Assembly (NCBI RefSeq): GCF_001707825.1
Contig: NZ_LYBM01000001.1
Location: 1 to 64,000, forward strand
Source of the DNA: Veronia pacifica
GTDB lineage: Bacteria; Pseudomonadota; Gammaproteobacteria; Enterobacterales; Vibrionaceae
Reading direction: 5' to 3'
Length of the DNA: 64,000 bases
Below the pieces are notes generated by a model that saw only the letters and a program-made list of their open reading frames with translations, did no database searches and had not been told where the DNA came from. This document shows positions 55,055 through 64,000 of the stretch, in pieces; position 1 is the stretch's first letter; every line of letters starts with the position of its first letter. A program made the position numbers and the translations under genes.

Positions 55055-55437
55055 TTATCTACTCCAAAATCTCGTTGAAAAGTGAGAATGCGTGTATAAA
55101 AAACAACCAACACTCTCACAGTAAAACCATTGTTATTTGTTATGTTCTTATCAGAATGACAAAAAGGGTTAGCAAAGCCAAGAATCAATCTTTCGTCGAT
55201 CGACACGATCTCACTAAAAACAGCGTAACATTACGGTAATATTGGAGCAGGATCTCTTGATAAAGATCATTAAAATGAAGGAATTACAAGATAAACATAA
55301 AAAAAGTCAACACAATTGTGCTGACTTTATACGATTAAGTGCATTTTTGCTTGATTGGCTATTTTCTCACCAAGCTGATGTGGAATAGCCGCCGGACGAC
55401 GATGTGATTGTGAAAGCCCGCACGGCTGCCAAAAACA
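55055..55437. other. Intergenic region with the tad terminator and MarR promoter
   Basis: About 380 bp. It contains the tad operon terminator at 55297-55328 and the promoter of the MarR gene. No ORF or RNA gene was seen. Confidence 0.5.
55297..55328 (-). terminator. Terminator of the tad operon
   Basis: A long stem AAAGTCA / TGACTTT with one mismatch enclosing CACAATTGTG. On the minus strand it ends in TGACTTTTTTT, downstream of the last tad gene. Confidence 0.8.
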
Positions 55438-56025
55438 CTACACACCAACAGACAGCACGACCCTCCGGTTTAGTTGGCGACCAGCCCGCGTTTTGTTACT
55501 GGCATCAGGTTGTTGCTCGCCTAATGACGATTCACTGATTTCTCCGGCAAGTGATTTTTTGCTCAAATACCCAGCCGCACTCGCCGCTCGCTTTCCACCC
55601 AGTTTTTGGTTGTAGCGTGCAGAGCCCATATTGTCGGTATGTCCTTCAACCTGCCATGACTTCCCGGCCATCTTTTTCGACCAGTGATCAAGCGTCTGCT
55701 TGGCGGGTAAGGATAATTCGGCCCGATCAAAGGCAAACAGTACCTTACCCAAGCCCTCTACACCATTGATCATGTGATGGCATTGCGATGACTGAAATTT
55801 TGAAAACTCGCCCAATGCTATTTTGGCTTCGACTGTGTCAGCAACGAGGATATCGCTGACCTGATATCTGCCGCCTTGGTGAAACCCAATCTTGACTCGC
55901 TTCACCTCAACATGGTGTTCAACACTGTGGGTCAGTTTGTGGCAAAACTGCCAGTTATCGCTGGCTAATGCCGGTGAAGAAATCAGCACCATGGTGCTTG
56001 CCAGTCCAAATAATAATCGACTCAT
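55438..56025 (-). CDS. OmpA-family protein of the tad locus
   Basis: A 195-residue periplasmic protein with a signal peptide (SSPALAS) and a C-terminal OmpA peptidoglycan-binding domain: LFAFDRAELSLPAKQTL, VEGHTDNMGSARYNQKLGGK and the end AGRQLNRRVVL. Last gene of the tad operon, three bases after tadG. It probably anchors the pilus machine to the cell wall. Confidence 0.85.
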   Translation of the reverse strand: MSRLLFGLASTMVLISSPALASDNWQFCHKLTHSVEHHVEVKRVKIGFHQGGRYQVSDILVADTVEAKIALGEFSKFQSSQCHHMINGVEGLGKVLFAFDRAELSLPAKQTLDHWSKKMAGKSWQVEGHTDNMGSARYNQKLGGKRAASAAGYLSKKSLAGEISESSLGEQQPDASNKTRAGRQLNRRVVLSVGV

Positions 56026-56028
56026 TGA

Positions 56029-57513
56029 TTAACTTCTCTTGTCGTCTAAATATCGGTAATGTAATCGGCTCGTGCCTTGTTGGCTGACGCCACTGCGTAT
56101 CAGTTCTTCAATTATCTTGCTTAGATCTTTAAGTCTTTTGACGTCTTTAACCTCGTCAGCACAGTTAATGAATGCGTTATTACGCGTTGCCTGAAAACCA
56201 ATACCGATCACTCCGATAAACAAATCAGTTTCGCTATCCTCGTTAATGTCTTCACGAATTTTTGCGCAAAGACCATTATTGACCAGATTTTCAAAAACCT
56301 TGCTATCATTGCTCTCTTCACCGTCACTCAGGACCAGAATCATCTTGTGCTTGGCACGATAAGCGGCTTTTTCTTCTGGGCTCGCCGAAGAGTGGGGCTT
56401 ACCCTCTTTTAGTATTTGTGCACCTCGAATAAGTCCTTGATAAGCGGCAGTTCCTCCATAGGCCTGAAAGCTATCAAACTGAAATTTGTCTTGGTCCCCT
56501 GTGAGGGGTATGGTGTGAAATCGCCGCCCTGCACATGAATATTCTGAGAACAAATATGATTTATTTGCGTTTAACGCCAGGTTTTTAGGGGAAGTCGAAT
56601 ACCAGTTTGACACTGTGCTCCGATAATTGATTACACTTTTAGGATCGGGCATTGGATATATGGTCCAGCGATCATCCGGATCGAGATACTTCCCATATCT
56701 CACAGCTTCCCGTGCGTCTTGCCAGCTGACACCATCACAATTTTGACGAGTTTTGGCACAGTAATTTACCTTCCACTTTCTCATTGAGCTAAGTCGGAAC
56801 CAATCTGCGCTGTTGTATGAATGATTGTACTTCACATGGGTTTGACAAAGACGCTCTCCGTTCCTCTCCTCTATCGTTCTAAAACTGAAAGGCACATAGG
56901 CCATACGACTATCGATTGCCGCATCCTCATTGTTCAAAATGATATCCCGAATCATCCCTACCGCTTGCTTGAGAGTTCGCAGCTTGCCGTAATCGTTCAT
57001 CGAACCCGAGTGGTCAGTAACAAACACAATATCGATCGGTTTTCCCGCCAGATATTCTGGATATCGGCGCGCCAGCGCTTGGTTTGTCAAAGATTGAGAA
57101 CGGTCAAAACTTGGGATCAAGCCACTATAGAACCAAGACGCGTGTTGGCTGGTTACCGTGACTTTATGCTGTAAATATTCTCGCTCTTCTCGACCACGTT
57201 TAGTCTGTTCCTCATATTTCACCGTTTTACGCTCAATATTCAGCGTAGGAATCGACGTTTCATCAGGGAGATATTGCCGAATATATTCGCGGGCCAATGC
57301 TTGCTCTCTCGGCTGATTATCGGCACTCGACAATGCAAAGGCTGCCGCTTCGGCGGCATCACCCAAACGGCTTTGGGTTTGGATATAACGGGTCGCCTCA
57401 ATGGCAAAGAACACAGCACCAATCATCGCGACCAGTGAAATCGCCATTGATACGGCGGCCGCCCCACGCTGACGCCTGGGACTCACTTTTCGATAAGTGT
57501 TAACGGCATTCAT
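56029..57513 (-). CDS. tadG: TadG-like pilus protein with von Willebrand A domain
   Basis: A 494-residue protein with an N-terminal Tad-type segment (RRQRGAAAVSMAISLVAMIG) including a single membrane helix, a variable part, and a von Willebrand factor A domain with the metal-binding motif DHSGSMN, ILVLSDGEES and TRNNAFIN. TadG is involved in adhesive Flp pilus assembly or presentation. ATG 57513 follows GGGAGA. Confidence 0.85.
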   Translation of the reverse strand: MNAVNTYRKVSPRRQRGAAAVSMAISLVAMIGAVFFAIEATRYIQTQSRLGDAAEAAAFALSSADNQPREQALAREYIRQYLPDETSIPTLNIERKTVKYEEQTKRGREEREYLQHKVTVTSQHASWFYSGLIPSFDRSQSLTNQALARRYPEYLAGKPIDIVFVTDHSGSMNDYGKLRTLKQAVGMIRDIILNNEDAAIDSRMAYVPFSFRTIEERNGERLCQTHVKYNHSYNSADWFRLSSMRKWKVNYCAKTRQNCDGVSWQDAREAVRYGKYLDPDDRWTIYPMPDPKSVINYRSTVSNWYSTSPKNLALNANKSYLFSEYSCAGRRFHTIPLTGDQDKFQFDSFQAYGGTAAYQGLIRGAQILKEGKPHSSASPEEKAAYRAKHKMILVLSDGEESNDSKVFENLVNNGLCAKIREDINEDSETDLFIGVIGIGFQATRNNAFINCADEVKDVKRLKDLSKIIEELIRSGVSQQGTSRLHYRYLDDKRS

Positions 57514-57515
57514 GT

Positions 57516-58034
57516 CTATCTCCCAACCATTACGGAAGCAGATTCAATGGTGACTTGGCCATTTTTACCGCCGAGAAACATTGAAAAAGGGGATGAAATT
57601 GTTTCACTGACTGCCACCCTATACAGAGGTAACGCCTTGCCCTCCTTTGGTTTAGCAACAAGACGTGTAAAAGACGCCTTATCAAACGTCGGTGCTCGCG
57701 GTGAGCCTGTTGCTTTGAACGTGAAATCTGCCACGCGTCCTTCAACCAATGAGGTCATTCTCAGGCTATAAGCGCGGGTCATTTCATCTGTCTGTCGCAG
57801 TTTATCCGTCACCTTCAACAGCCTTTTTAGTTCCTGCTGACTAACATGCTTCTGACTGACTTGAAGGCGAGAGCGCTCTTTCACTATGGTCACCAGGTTA
57901 TAACTGAGCTGATCGAGTTCACCCCGTAACAATACCTGACGGCTGAGATCGGTTAAAAACAGGAGTAAAACAATCAAAAAACTGAGAACAAAAGCCATTT
58001 CGATAGCAAAAACGCCCCGCTGCTTTTTCATCAT
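57516..58034 (-). CDS. tadF: TadF-like pseudopilin
   Basis: A 172-residue protein with a pilin-type N-terminus (KKQRGVFAIEMAFVLSFLIV) containing the conserved Glu and one membrane helix, followed by a periplasmic domain. Its ATG 58034 overlaps the tadE stop (ATGA). It belongs to the minor pseudopilins TadE/TadF, processed by the Tad prepilin peptidase. Confidence 0.8.
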   Translation of the reverse strand: MMKKQRGVFAIEMAFVLSFLIVLLLFLTDLSRQVLLRGELDQLSYNLVTIVKERSRLQVSQKHVSQQELKRLLKVTDKLRQTDEMTRAYSLRMTSLVEGRVADFTFKATGSPRAPTFDKASFTRLVAKPKEGKALPLYRVAVSETISSPFSMFLGGKNGQVTIESASVMVGR

Positions 58035-58531
58035 TTGTTCTCCCATTCTTCATGCTCCTGCAATCGCAGAGACTGGCGCTTAATTGTGAACGAGGATATT
58101 CCCGGCACCTTGAGTAGCGGAGAGTATTTATAGGTGATGCGGTATTCAGCAAATAGATTACGATTGCGCGTTGATGAATAATTTCCCGCCACATAAGCAT
58201 CTAAATCTCTGTATAAGCGAACCGAGAAAAAAAACTTTTGTGGTTGAACAATGATTCTCCACAGCGAACTTTGATGCCCCTTGCCCTTTAAGAAATCAGA
58301 GAAATGTTTCTTGTAGCCCTCTTTAACTTTTGGATCATCTATCAAGTGACTGTCTCTTGACGCCTCCCGTAACGCGGTATCTGTCAGGTTAACCAAATAG
58401 ATAAATCGGCAACCCTCAAAGATCAGCATCATAGTGAAAAATAAGACAATCGCCCCGAGCGCAAACTCGACGGTAAAACTGCCCGTTTGCCTTCGCGTAC
58501 CCCGCCATACATGAGGAGGTTTCAAGGTCAT
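58031..58531 (-). CDS. tadE: TadE-like pseudopilin
   Basis: A 166-residue protein with the prepilin-like start RRQTGSFTVEFALGAIVLFF and one N-terminal membrane helix. The C-terminus is variable. It lies between tadD and tadF in overlapping order and belongs to the minor pseudopilins of the Flp pilus. Confidence 0.82.
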   Translation of the reverse strand: MTLKPPHVWRGTRRQTGSFTVEFALGAIVLFFTMMLIFEGCRFIYLVNLTDTALREASRDSHLIDDPKVKEGYKKHFSDFLKGKGHQSSLWRIIVQPQKFFFSVRLYRDLDAYVAGNYSSTRNRNLFAEYRITYKYSPLLKVPGISSFTIKRQSLRLQEHEEWENK

Positions 58532-59244
58532 GCCTCACCTCCCCCTGCGACGGTATGGATAAAGGTCGCGACTTCGTCTTTGCTAAATAGTGGCGTCAAT
58601 ACACTTTCTGCCTCTGCGTGTCTGCCTTCGCGAATCAATGCAATCGCAAGGTTAACTTGGGCTTTGTTATGAATAGCAGCCTGATGATTGATCGGAAGCA
58701 ACATGTCGATAGCCTGGTTATTTTTTCCTTCGGCAAGTAACAACACAGCCAGATTGTTTTTTACTGTGGCTTCATCGCAGCCTTTAATTCTTGCCGTGGT
58801 AAAGGCATTGCGTGCCTCAGCAAATTTCGACTGATTGCCCTGCACAATACCTAACAGCAAATACGTTTCGGCATCGTCTTTACCCATTGCTATCGCTCTT
58901 TTCGCCGCCTCAGTCGCCTGAACAAACTGTTGACGATGAAAGGCAATTTGCGCTGACAGATAAACAGAGTCCTGACTCATCATCCCCTGATCGTGAAGGT
59001 ATTGCAGATAGAAACTTGCCGACTCATAGTCCTGACGCATCATGTAAGACTTCACCAGTACAATCGTCCGCTCGGGACTGGACGGCGATTCCAGCCAAGC
59101 CGCTTTGTAGTGGTCAACCAATCCCTGATAATTACCCGCCTTCGTCATAGCGTCGGCATCAAAGGAATGTTCAGCGGGGGCAGACGCACACGCAGACAGG
59201 AATAACAGCGCGGAAATTGCACCGTAAAAACGAAATGGTTTCAT
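58528..59244 (-). CDS. tadD: TadD-like TPR lipoprotein
   Basis: A 238-residue lipoprotein (lipobox LSAC) with several tetratricopeptide repeats (for example FVQATEAAKRAIAMGKDDAE). TadD helps secretin assembly in the outer membrane. Four-base overlaps with tadC and tadE show one operon. Confidence 0.85.
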   Translation of the reverse strand: MKPFRFYGAISALLFLSACASAPAEHSFDADAMTKAGNYQGLVDHYKAAWLESPSSPERTIVLVKSYMMRQDYESASFYLQYLHDQGMMSQDSVYLSAQIAFHRQQFVQATEAAKRAIAMGKDDAETYLLLGIVQGNQSKFAEARNAFTTARIKGCDEATVKNNLAVLLLAEGKNNQAIDMLLPINHQAAIHNKAQVNLAIALIREGRHAEAESVLTPLFSKDEVATFIHTVAGGGEA

Positions 59245-60077
59245 GATAACTGCATAACTCCGGGGGCAATGATCAGCACCACAATGGGAAACATAATGAA
59301 CAGAATCAGTGGCACACTCATCTTGGCTGACAGTTTGCCGATTTTCTCTTCCACCGACATCACTTGCATCTTTCGGATATCTTCCGACAAATCGCTCAGG
59401 ACATTGGAAATTGAGGTTCCGTATTGCAGGTTTTGAATCAGGGTAAAAACAAAAGATCTGACTTCCGGTGTCGGTAAGCGAAGGCTTAAATCGTGCAGAG
59501 CTTTCTCCAGCCCCTGCATTTTTGCCGCCTCTGCGGTTTTACGAATTTGAAAACACAGATCCTTGTCAAAGGCATCCAGTTCTTTGCTCAGGTAGATGAG
59601 TGACGCTTCTACAGTCATCCCCGTTTGCACACAAACTGCCATCATGTCCAACATATAGGGAAGCTGGCGGGATGTTTTCTGAATAAGGGCCTTTTTGCGT
59701 AACTCCAGCGCCATATCGGGTATCACCAAGATACCGACCAGCAGGAATGCACCAAGTAATACCTTGTTTTGCATCGACATACCTGCCAATGCCACAACCG
59801 ATAAACTCACCACCAGAATCAGTACTTTAGCAGGCAGATAATAACGGGCAAAGTTGCGGTTATAGATACCCGCATCAACCAGTTTCTGTTCCAGTTCTTT
59901 CTGGTGTTTTTCTCCAAGTCCAATAATCGCGGCGTTGAGTTTTTTCAGCGTATTACCCTGTCGCTGATGGAGAAAGTGCTCGGTATTGGCTTTGCGAATT
60001 CGACGCTTCAGCTCCAGGGTGATCATATAAGCGGCTATGACAGCGAAAAGAGCGGAAGCAATAAATACATAAAGCAT
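59241..60077 (-). CDS. tadC: TadC-like inner-membrane platform protein
   Basis: A 278-residue protein of the GspF/TadC family: helices at both ends, a type II/IV secretion F domain with KTSRQLPYMLDMMAVCVQTGM and MKVEASLI-like helices, ending LIIAPGVMQL. It forms the assembly platform with TadB. Confidence 0.88.
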   Translation of the reverse strand: MLYVFIASALFAVIAAYMITLELKRRIRKANTEHFLHQRQGNTLKKLNAAIIGLGEKHQKELEQKLVDAGIYNRNFARYYLPAKVLILVVSLSVVALAGMSMQNKVLLGAFLLVGILVIPDMALELRKKALIQKTSRQLPYMLDMMAVCVQTGMTVEASLIYLSKELDAFDKDLCFQIRKTAEAAKMQGLEKALHDLSLRLPTPEVRSFVFTLIQNLQYGTSISNVLSDLSEDIRKMQVMSVEEKIGKLSAKMSVPLILFIMFPIVVLIIAPGVMQLS

Positions 60078-60982
60078 CAGCGCACCGCCTTAACCAGCAT
60101 CCAGACAATACCCAAGCCAATGGCCTCACTGCCCACTACGTAGTAGAGCACCATTCGCCCCTCAGGGTCATGAAGGACAAAATCGACGTTTTGAGGGTTG
60201 AGAAAACTCAGCATCACCATGAAGCCAAATGGAATCGCAGCAACAATTTTGGCTGACAGACGAGCCTCGGATGTCATGGCCATTTTCTTCTTTTCGAGGT
60301 TCCTCGCCTCAACCAGTACTCTGATCAGTCTCGCCATCACTGGCTTCAACTGTCCACCCCGCGCCATGTTGGCCTGAATAGTGACAATGAAGAACAGGAA
60401 AGCGGGATACGGATAAATGATGGTCGCCCGGTTAAAGACCTGTGTCGGCGATTCACCGAGACGAAGCCTGTCACCCATGCGTTTGAATTCACGTCCAACT
60501 TTGTTATCAAGTGTATTTCCGACGTAGATAATGGCTTGCATGATGCTGTCACCCGCCGTTACCGCACTCATCATCATGTTCAACGCGTCGGGAAAGGTTT
60601 CCTCAAACTCGGCCCGGCGTCTTTTCCGGAGCTGTAACCAACCGACCAAAAGGCTGAACACGAGCACAGAGAGAGGAAAAATAAACGGGTTGAAATGTAG
60701 ATAAAGACTGTTTACCCATACGGCAGCGCCTGTCACACCCAACACAAAACAAGTGATGATCATCGTCGCTCTGCTTCCCAGCATATCGAGCGTTGGAGCC
60801 AGCGTATCCAACCAACGCCGGAAGGATGAAATATCGGTCAGAAACCCCATATTCACTGCACTTTCGGTGCTTTCCGTTGACGTGTTTTGCTCATGCTTGA
60901 GAAACGTATTAACGTTAGAGCGCTGCTTTTGGCTGTACAGTAAAGCCACAATGCCAAAGAGCACCAAAGAAAGAGATAACAT
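60077..60982 (-). CDS. tadB: TadB-like inner-membrane platform protein
   Basis: A 301-residue GspF-domain protein with four helices and the motifs FPDALNMMMSAVTAGDSIMQ and NMARGGQLKPVMARLIRVL, partner of TadC. It overlaps tadC by one base and is three bases from tadA. Confidence 0.88.
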   Translation of the reverse strand: MLSLSLVLFGIVALLYSQKQRSNVNTFLKHEQNTSTESTESAVNMGFLTDISSFRRWLDTLAPTLDMLGSRATMIITCFVLGVTGAAVWVNSLYLHFNPFIFPLSVLVFSLLVGWLQLRKRRRAEFEETFPDALNMMMSAVTAGDSIMQAIIYVGNTLDNKVGREFKRMGDRLRLGESPTQVFNRATIIYPYPAFLFFIVTIQANMARGGQLKPVMARLIRVLVEARNLEKKKMAMTSEARLSAKIVAAIPFGFMVMLSFLNPQNVDFVLHDPEGRMVLYYVVGSEAIGLGIVWMLVKAVR

Positions 60983-60985
60983 CGA

Positions 60986-62256
60986 TCAGTCCCCTCTGAA
61001 CGCTGCCATCAGTTCATCTTCAAGGCCAAAGAACTTAGCCCGTTTTACCAGCTCTGAACGCTGCATTATGCCGCCAGTCGTGAACTTACCCTGAACCTGT
61101 TCAAGCTGCTGGGTCTCTGCCGCCTCAAAGCGAAAGATCTCCTCCATCACCACACTGTCTCCCTCAAGGCCAACCACTTCAGCGATACTGGTAATTTTTC
61201 TCGAGCCATCACGCAGACGGTTAACCTGAACCACCAAATTGACCGCACTGACAATCGTACGGCGGATCGCTTCAAGTGGCAGACTGAGGTTCGCCATCAT
61301 TACCATAGCTTCGACCCGCGCCATGGCATCTCTGGGTGTGTTGGCATGCAACGTACTCATCGAACCATCATGGCCCGTGTTCATTGCCTGTAACATTTCG
61401 AAGGCTTCAGATCCCCGACACTCCCCCAGAATGATCCTGTCAGGTCGCATCCGCAACGCATTGATCACCAAGTCGCGCTGACTGACTGCACCCGTATTTT
61501 CAGTGCTGGCCGCCCGGGTTTCGAGACGGACAACATGCGGCTGCAGCAACTTCAGCTCTGCCGCATCTTCGATGGTGACAATTCGCTCGTCTTCACTGGC
61601 ATATTGGGACAGAGCATTCAGCAGCGTGGTTTTCCCTGAGCCTGTGCCTCCAGAGACCAAAATATTCAGACGACAACGGGCAGCAATCATTAATACCCGC
61701 GCCATATCTGCACTCATGGAGCCAAACCCCATCAGTTCCTCAAGGCCCATTTTCTGGTCACGGAATTTACGAATTGAAATTGCCGTACCGTCAATTGCGA
61801 CAGGGCTGATAACAATATTGACCCGGCTGCATCCTCGAGTCTGGCATCAACCATGGGCGAACTCTCGTCCACTCGTCGTCCTATCTTAGCGACGATGCGT
61901 TTGGCGATTTCAAGCAGTTGCTGTTCGTTGACAAAGGTGACTTCAGAACGCTGCAATTTGCCGCTGCGTTCAAAGTAAATGTGATTAGGGCCGTTAACCA
62001 TAATATCAGTGACCGACTGGTCCTCAATCAATGGCTGCAACGGCCCAAGGCCTGTCAACTCATCAACAAAACCTTTCACCAGATTACTTTTCATCAGTGA
62101 CGGAACAGGGCGATGGTAGCCAGTTGCCAATACCTCAACAGCTCCCTGAATTTGTGTGGTCAGTGCCTCTTTACTCAAAGAAGCAATTATTTCCGCATCA
62201 AGCGCCTCAAAGATCTTGTCACGAAAATTCAGGTACATCTCTTTGTTTGAACTCAT
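60986..62256 (-). pseudogene. tadA: TadA pilus ATPase, broken by one frameshift
   Basis: Frames 61732-62256 and 60986-61750 make one CpaF/TadA secretion ATPase of about 420 residues. N-terminal part: VTDIMVNGPNHIYFE. C-terminal part: Walker A GGTGSGKTT, RPDRIILGECRGSEAF, and NTGHDGSMSTLHAN. The frames meet at DARLEDAA, which should continue RVNIVISPVAIDG; restoring one C in the CCGGG run near 61824 would do this. This ATPase powers Flp pilus assembly. If the break is real, the pilus would not work. Confidence 0.85.
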
Positions 62257-63518
62257 CGCTCTGCCCTGCCCGTCAACCAGCTAAAATTCGACAACCGGCT
62301 GAGAAGGCGCCCACCCGCACCTACGCGTCGCTGTGATGACTGACCATTAATGATTCTTGCGGCGTCGAAGAAGGGTCGGTCATTCCCTGATTCCAGTTTG
62401 AACAGACGTTTTCCCTCTAACAGCAGTTTGGAGAAATGCTTGTCAAAAGGCAGCACAACATCGACATCGCGCGACAGAAAATCCTCGACCTCACTCACCT
62501 TGAGTGGAAATGCACTGTCAGGACGGTGAATATTAACGAAGACCAATATCCGGGTTGATACTGTTTGAGGTTGTTGTCTGTCACCGATTTGGTTGATCAG
62601 TCTGGCTGTTGAACGCACTGAATTGACGCTAAGGTCAGTGACAATCACCACAATATCATTGCGCTCGACAAGACGATCAGTATCAACTGGCATATGAATT
62701 GAGGCGGAATAATCTTCGATAATAAAATGCGCCTGACGATTGAGCAGGTCACAAAGGGTATGGCTATAGTCCCTCAGTGTTTCAGGCTGTTCTTCACCAT
62801 CCAGTGACAACAGCTTCAGATGCTTCGTCACTTTGTTCAGATACTCGGAGGCACTCTCTTCATCAAGATCATTAATTTGATAAGACAGGCTTTGACTGTC
62901 CTGCTTCTGAAAGTTTTTCAACCCCAGAATCACATCAATTCCTACATCACGGTAGTTGTGATTGACCAAAATCGTATTAGCGCCGCCATCGGCCAGTACA
63001 GAAGCAATTTCGGCGCTGATCAGGCTGGTGCCAACCCCACCTTTTGCGCCAACTACAGCAACTGATTTTGCTTTCCGGTTCTGACTGACACCCCGGAATT
63101 GTTTCTGATTATCGTGAACATGCCGGATAAAGTCAGACAACTCCTGTTTGCTGATCGGCCAGAAAACATAGTAAAAACCCATCTCTTTCAAACTACGCAG
63201 GGTAGAAATTGCATCTTCCTGACCGATAACAATAACCCCTTTACGCTGAGGCAACTGGTTAGCAAACCTGACTGCATCTTTCACCACATTTTGGGAGCGA
63301 TTCAGATCAAGAATCACCAAAGATTCAAGGCTCTCCATGTCATTAAGAGAACGGCTGTATGGTTGCACTTCAGGCGCTGGCCAGCCTTCAAAGCGAAATA
63401 CTTCTTCGACAAGGGCTTTACACTCGTCACTCTGAAAGAACAATGTGCAATCGACAGACTTTTCTTTTTCAGCCTTCGTCTCGGCCTGAGTGGACAACGA
63501 TTTTGCCAAATCAAACAT
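62253..63518 (-). CDS. tadZ: TadZ/CpaE-like pilus localisation ATPase
   Basis: A 421-residue protein with an N-terminal receiver-like domain and a MinD/ParA-type ATPase: deviant Walker A VVGAKGGVGTSLIS, and IVIVTDLSVNSVRS downstream. TadZ places the Tad machine at the pole. Its stop overlaps the tadA start by four bases. Confidence 0.88.
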   Translation of the reverse strand: MFDLAKSLSTQAETKAEKEKSVDCTLFFQSDECKALVEEVFRFEGWPAPEVQPYSRSLNDMESLESLVILDLNRSQNVVKDAVRFANQLPQRKGVIVIGQEDAISTLRSLKEMGFYYVFWPISKQELSDFIRHVHDNQKQFRGVSQNRKAKSVAVVGAKGGVGTSLISAEIASVLADGGANTILVNHNYRDVGIDVILGLKNFQKQDSQSLSYQINDLDEESASEYLNKVTKHLKLLSLDGEEQPETLRDYSHTLCDLLNRQAHFIIEDYSASIHMPVDTDRLVERNDIVVIVTDLSVNSVRSTARLINQIGDRQQPQTVSTRILVFVNIHRPDSAFPLKVSEVEDFLSRDVDVVLPFDKHFSKLLLEGKRLFKLESGNDRPFFDAARIINGQSSQRRVGAGGRLLSRLSNFSWLTGRAER

Positions 63519-63521
63519 ACG

Positions 63522-63995
63522 TTACCCCTTCACACTCGGCATGAGATGCTGCGGATGCGCCACCTGATTCATGCGCATAGATTCGGTATAGCAGCCAATG
63601 TTGGTTTGTGGATGCCCATAGCGATAGGGCTGGCAGGTATCGAGATCCAACCGGTGCAAGGTCAGGGTCATGGCGATACTCTTTGGCTCTGCAACAAAAA
63701 TAGATACGTGATAACGGGTTGGCGCTAAACCATGCTTAAGTAAAACGCGTTGAAGTGCCTTCTCTATGCGGACTGGTACTGTTTCACCAATCGCTAACGA
63801 TAATTCAAGCCTCTCATCGGTGAGGTCGACCAGAGAAGCAATTCGTTTTACCTCCTCAACAGCCTGCTTCCAATGAGAATCATTAACTCGGATAACGAAT
63901 TCGTGTTTTATAGGTGACACCGTCACTGAAGCGCCCTGCTGTGGCAATTCGACGAGTGAGCATGCACTGAGTAGCAAACATAGGGCCACTAACAT
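63522..63995 (-). CDS. CpaD/RcpB-like tad lipoprotein, possibly partial
   Basis: Product of at least 157 residues; the frame may extend upstream out of the window, because the present N-terminus (hydrophobic core then LSAC lipobox) lacks the basic residues of a signal peptide. The end reads NIGCYTESMRMNQVAHPQHLM, as in CpaD-like proteins (GC, then a run of NxA and HP). It helps the outer-membrane secretin RcpA/CpaC. It is first of the visible tad genes on this strand; flp, the peptidase and the secretin are expected just outside. Confidence 0.7.
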   Translation of the reverse strand: MLVALCLLLSACSLVELPQQGASVTVSPIKHEFVIRVNDSHWKQAVEEVKRIASLVDLTDERLELSLAIGETVPVRIEKALQRVLLKHGLAPTRYHVSIFVAEPKSIAMTLTLHRLDLDTCQPYRYGHPQTNIGCYTESMRMNQVAHPQHLMPSVKG

Positions 63996-64000
63996 CGAGC

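Overview
The window looks like chromosomal DNA of a marine gammaproteobacterium, most likely a member of the Vibrionaceae (Vibrio, Photobacterium, Enterovibrio or Grimontia type). The basis is a Vibrio-style porin, a yejABE-type peptide importer, yegD, fermentative ldhA, hppD, a tad pilus locus of the Vibrio kind and many small Vibrionaceae families. The genus is an impression only. No rRNA, tRNA, CRISPR array, transposase or phage module was seen.

Layout. 1-2.9 kb: AT-rich accessory DNA with a tiny lipoprotein, an MFS transporter, a hypothetical ORF, the 3' remnant of a hexapeptide acetyltransferase and an 8-copy heptamer repeat. 2.9-9.1 kb: a secreted protein, an OmpR-type two-component system and a LolD/FtsX-type ABC system. 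TTTCACA direct repeats with 11-bp spacing lie in front of both the secreted-protein gene and the ABC operon, suggesting one small regulon. 9.7-19.6 kb: porin, hybrid histidine kinase divergent from a periplasmic binding protein, hppD, and several housekeeping or hypothetical genes (DUF2750, DUF445, NRDE/TANGO2, MazG). 19.6-26.0 kb: five-gene Yej-type peptide ABC importer behind a perfect ARG-box core. 26-33.4 kb: psuG, lhgO, a broken GNAT gene, an isolated atypical flagellin, a HAD phosphatase, a small protein and a lipoprotein hydrolase; a CRP-type site followed by an orphan terminator lies at 31.75-31.86 kb.

33.7-43.0 kb: a seven-gene operon (RidA, aldehyde dehydrogenase, M19-like protein, BCCT transporter, three poorly known soluble proteins) divergent from a LysR gene and followed by ldhA. 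It looks like an uncharacterised uptake and catabolic route for a compatible-solute-like amine. 43.1-51.8 kb: an iron-themed region, with an AraC regulator and a TonB receptor carrying a Fur-like box, then a cluster made of two HMA-like proteins, three low-complexity or glycine-rich membrane proteins and an unusual P1B-type ATPase with its own Fur-like box. The second cluster matches the plan of ferrosome (fez) operons, which build membrane-bound iron storage organelles, and is the most exciting system here. 52-55 kb: FeeM-like acyltransferase, yegD and a MarR regulator. 55.4-64 kb: a tad/flp pilus operon on the minus strand, running out of the window.

Four genes (FtsX permease, GNAT, LysR, tadA) are each interrupted by one single-base indel, at least three of them in short homopolymer runs. 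Sequencing error or recent decay cannot be told apart from this sequence alone.
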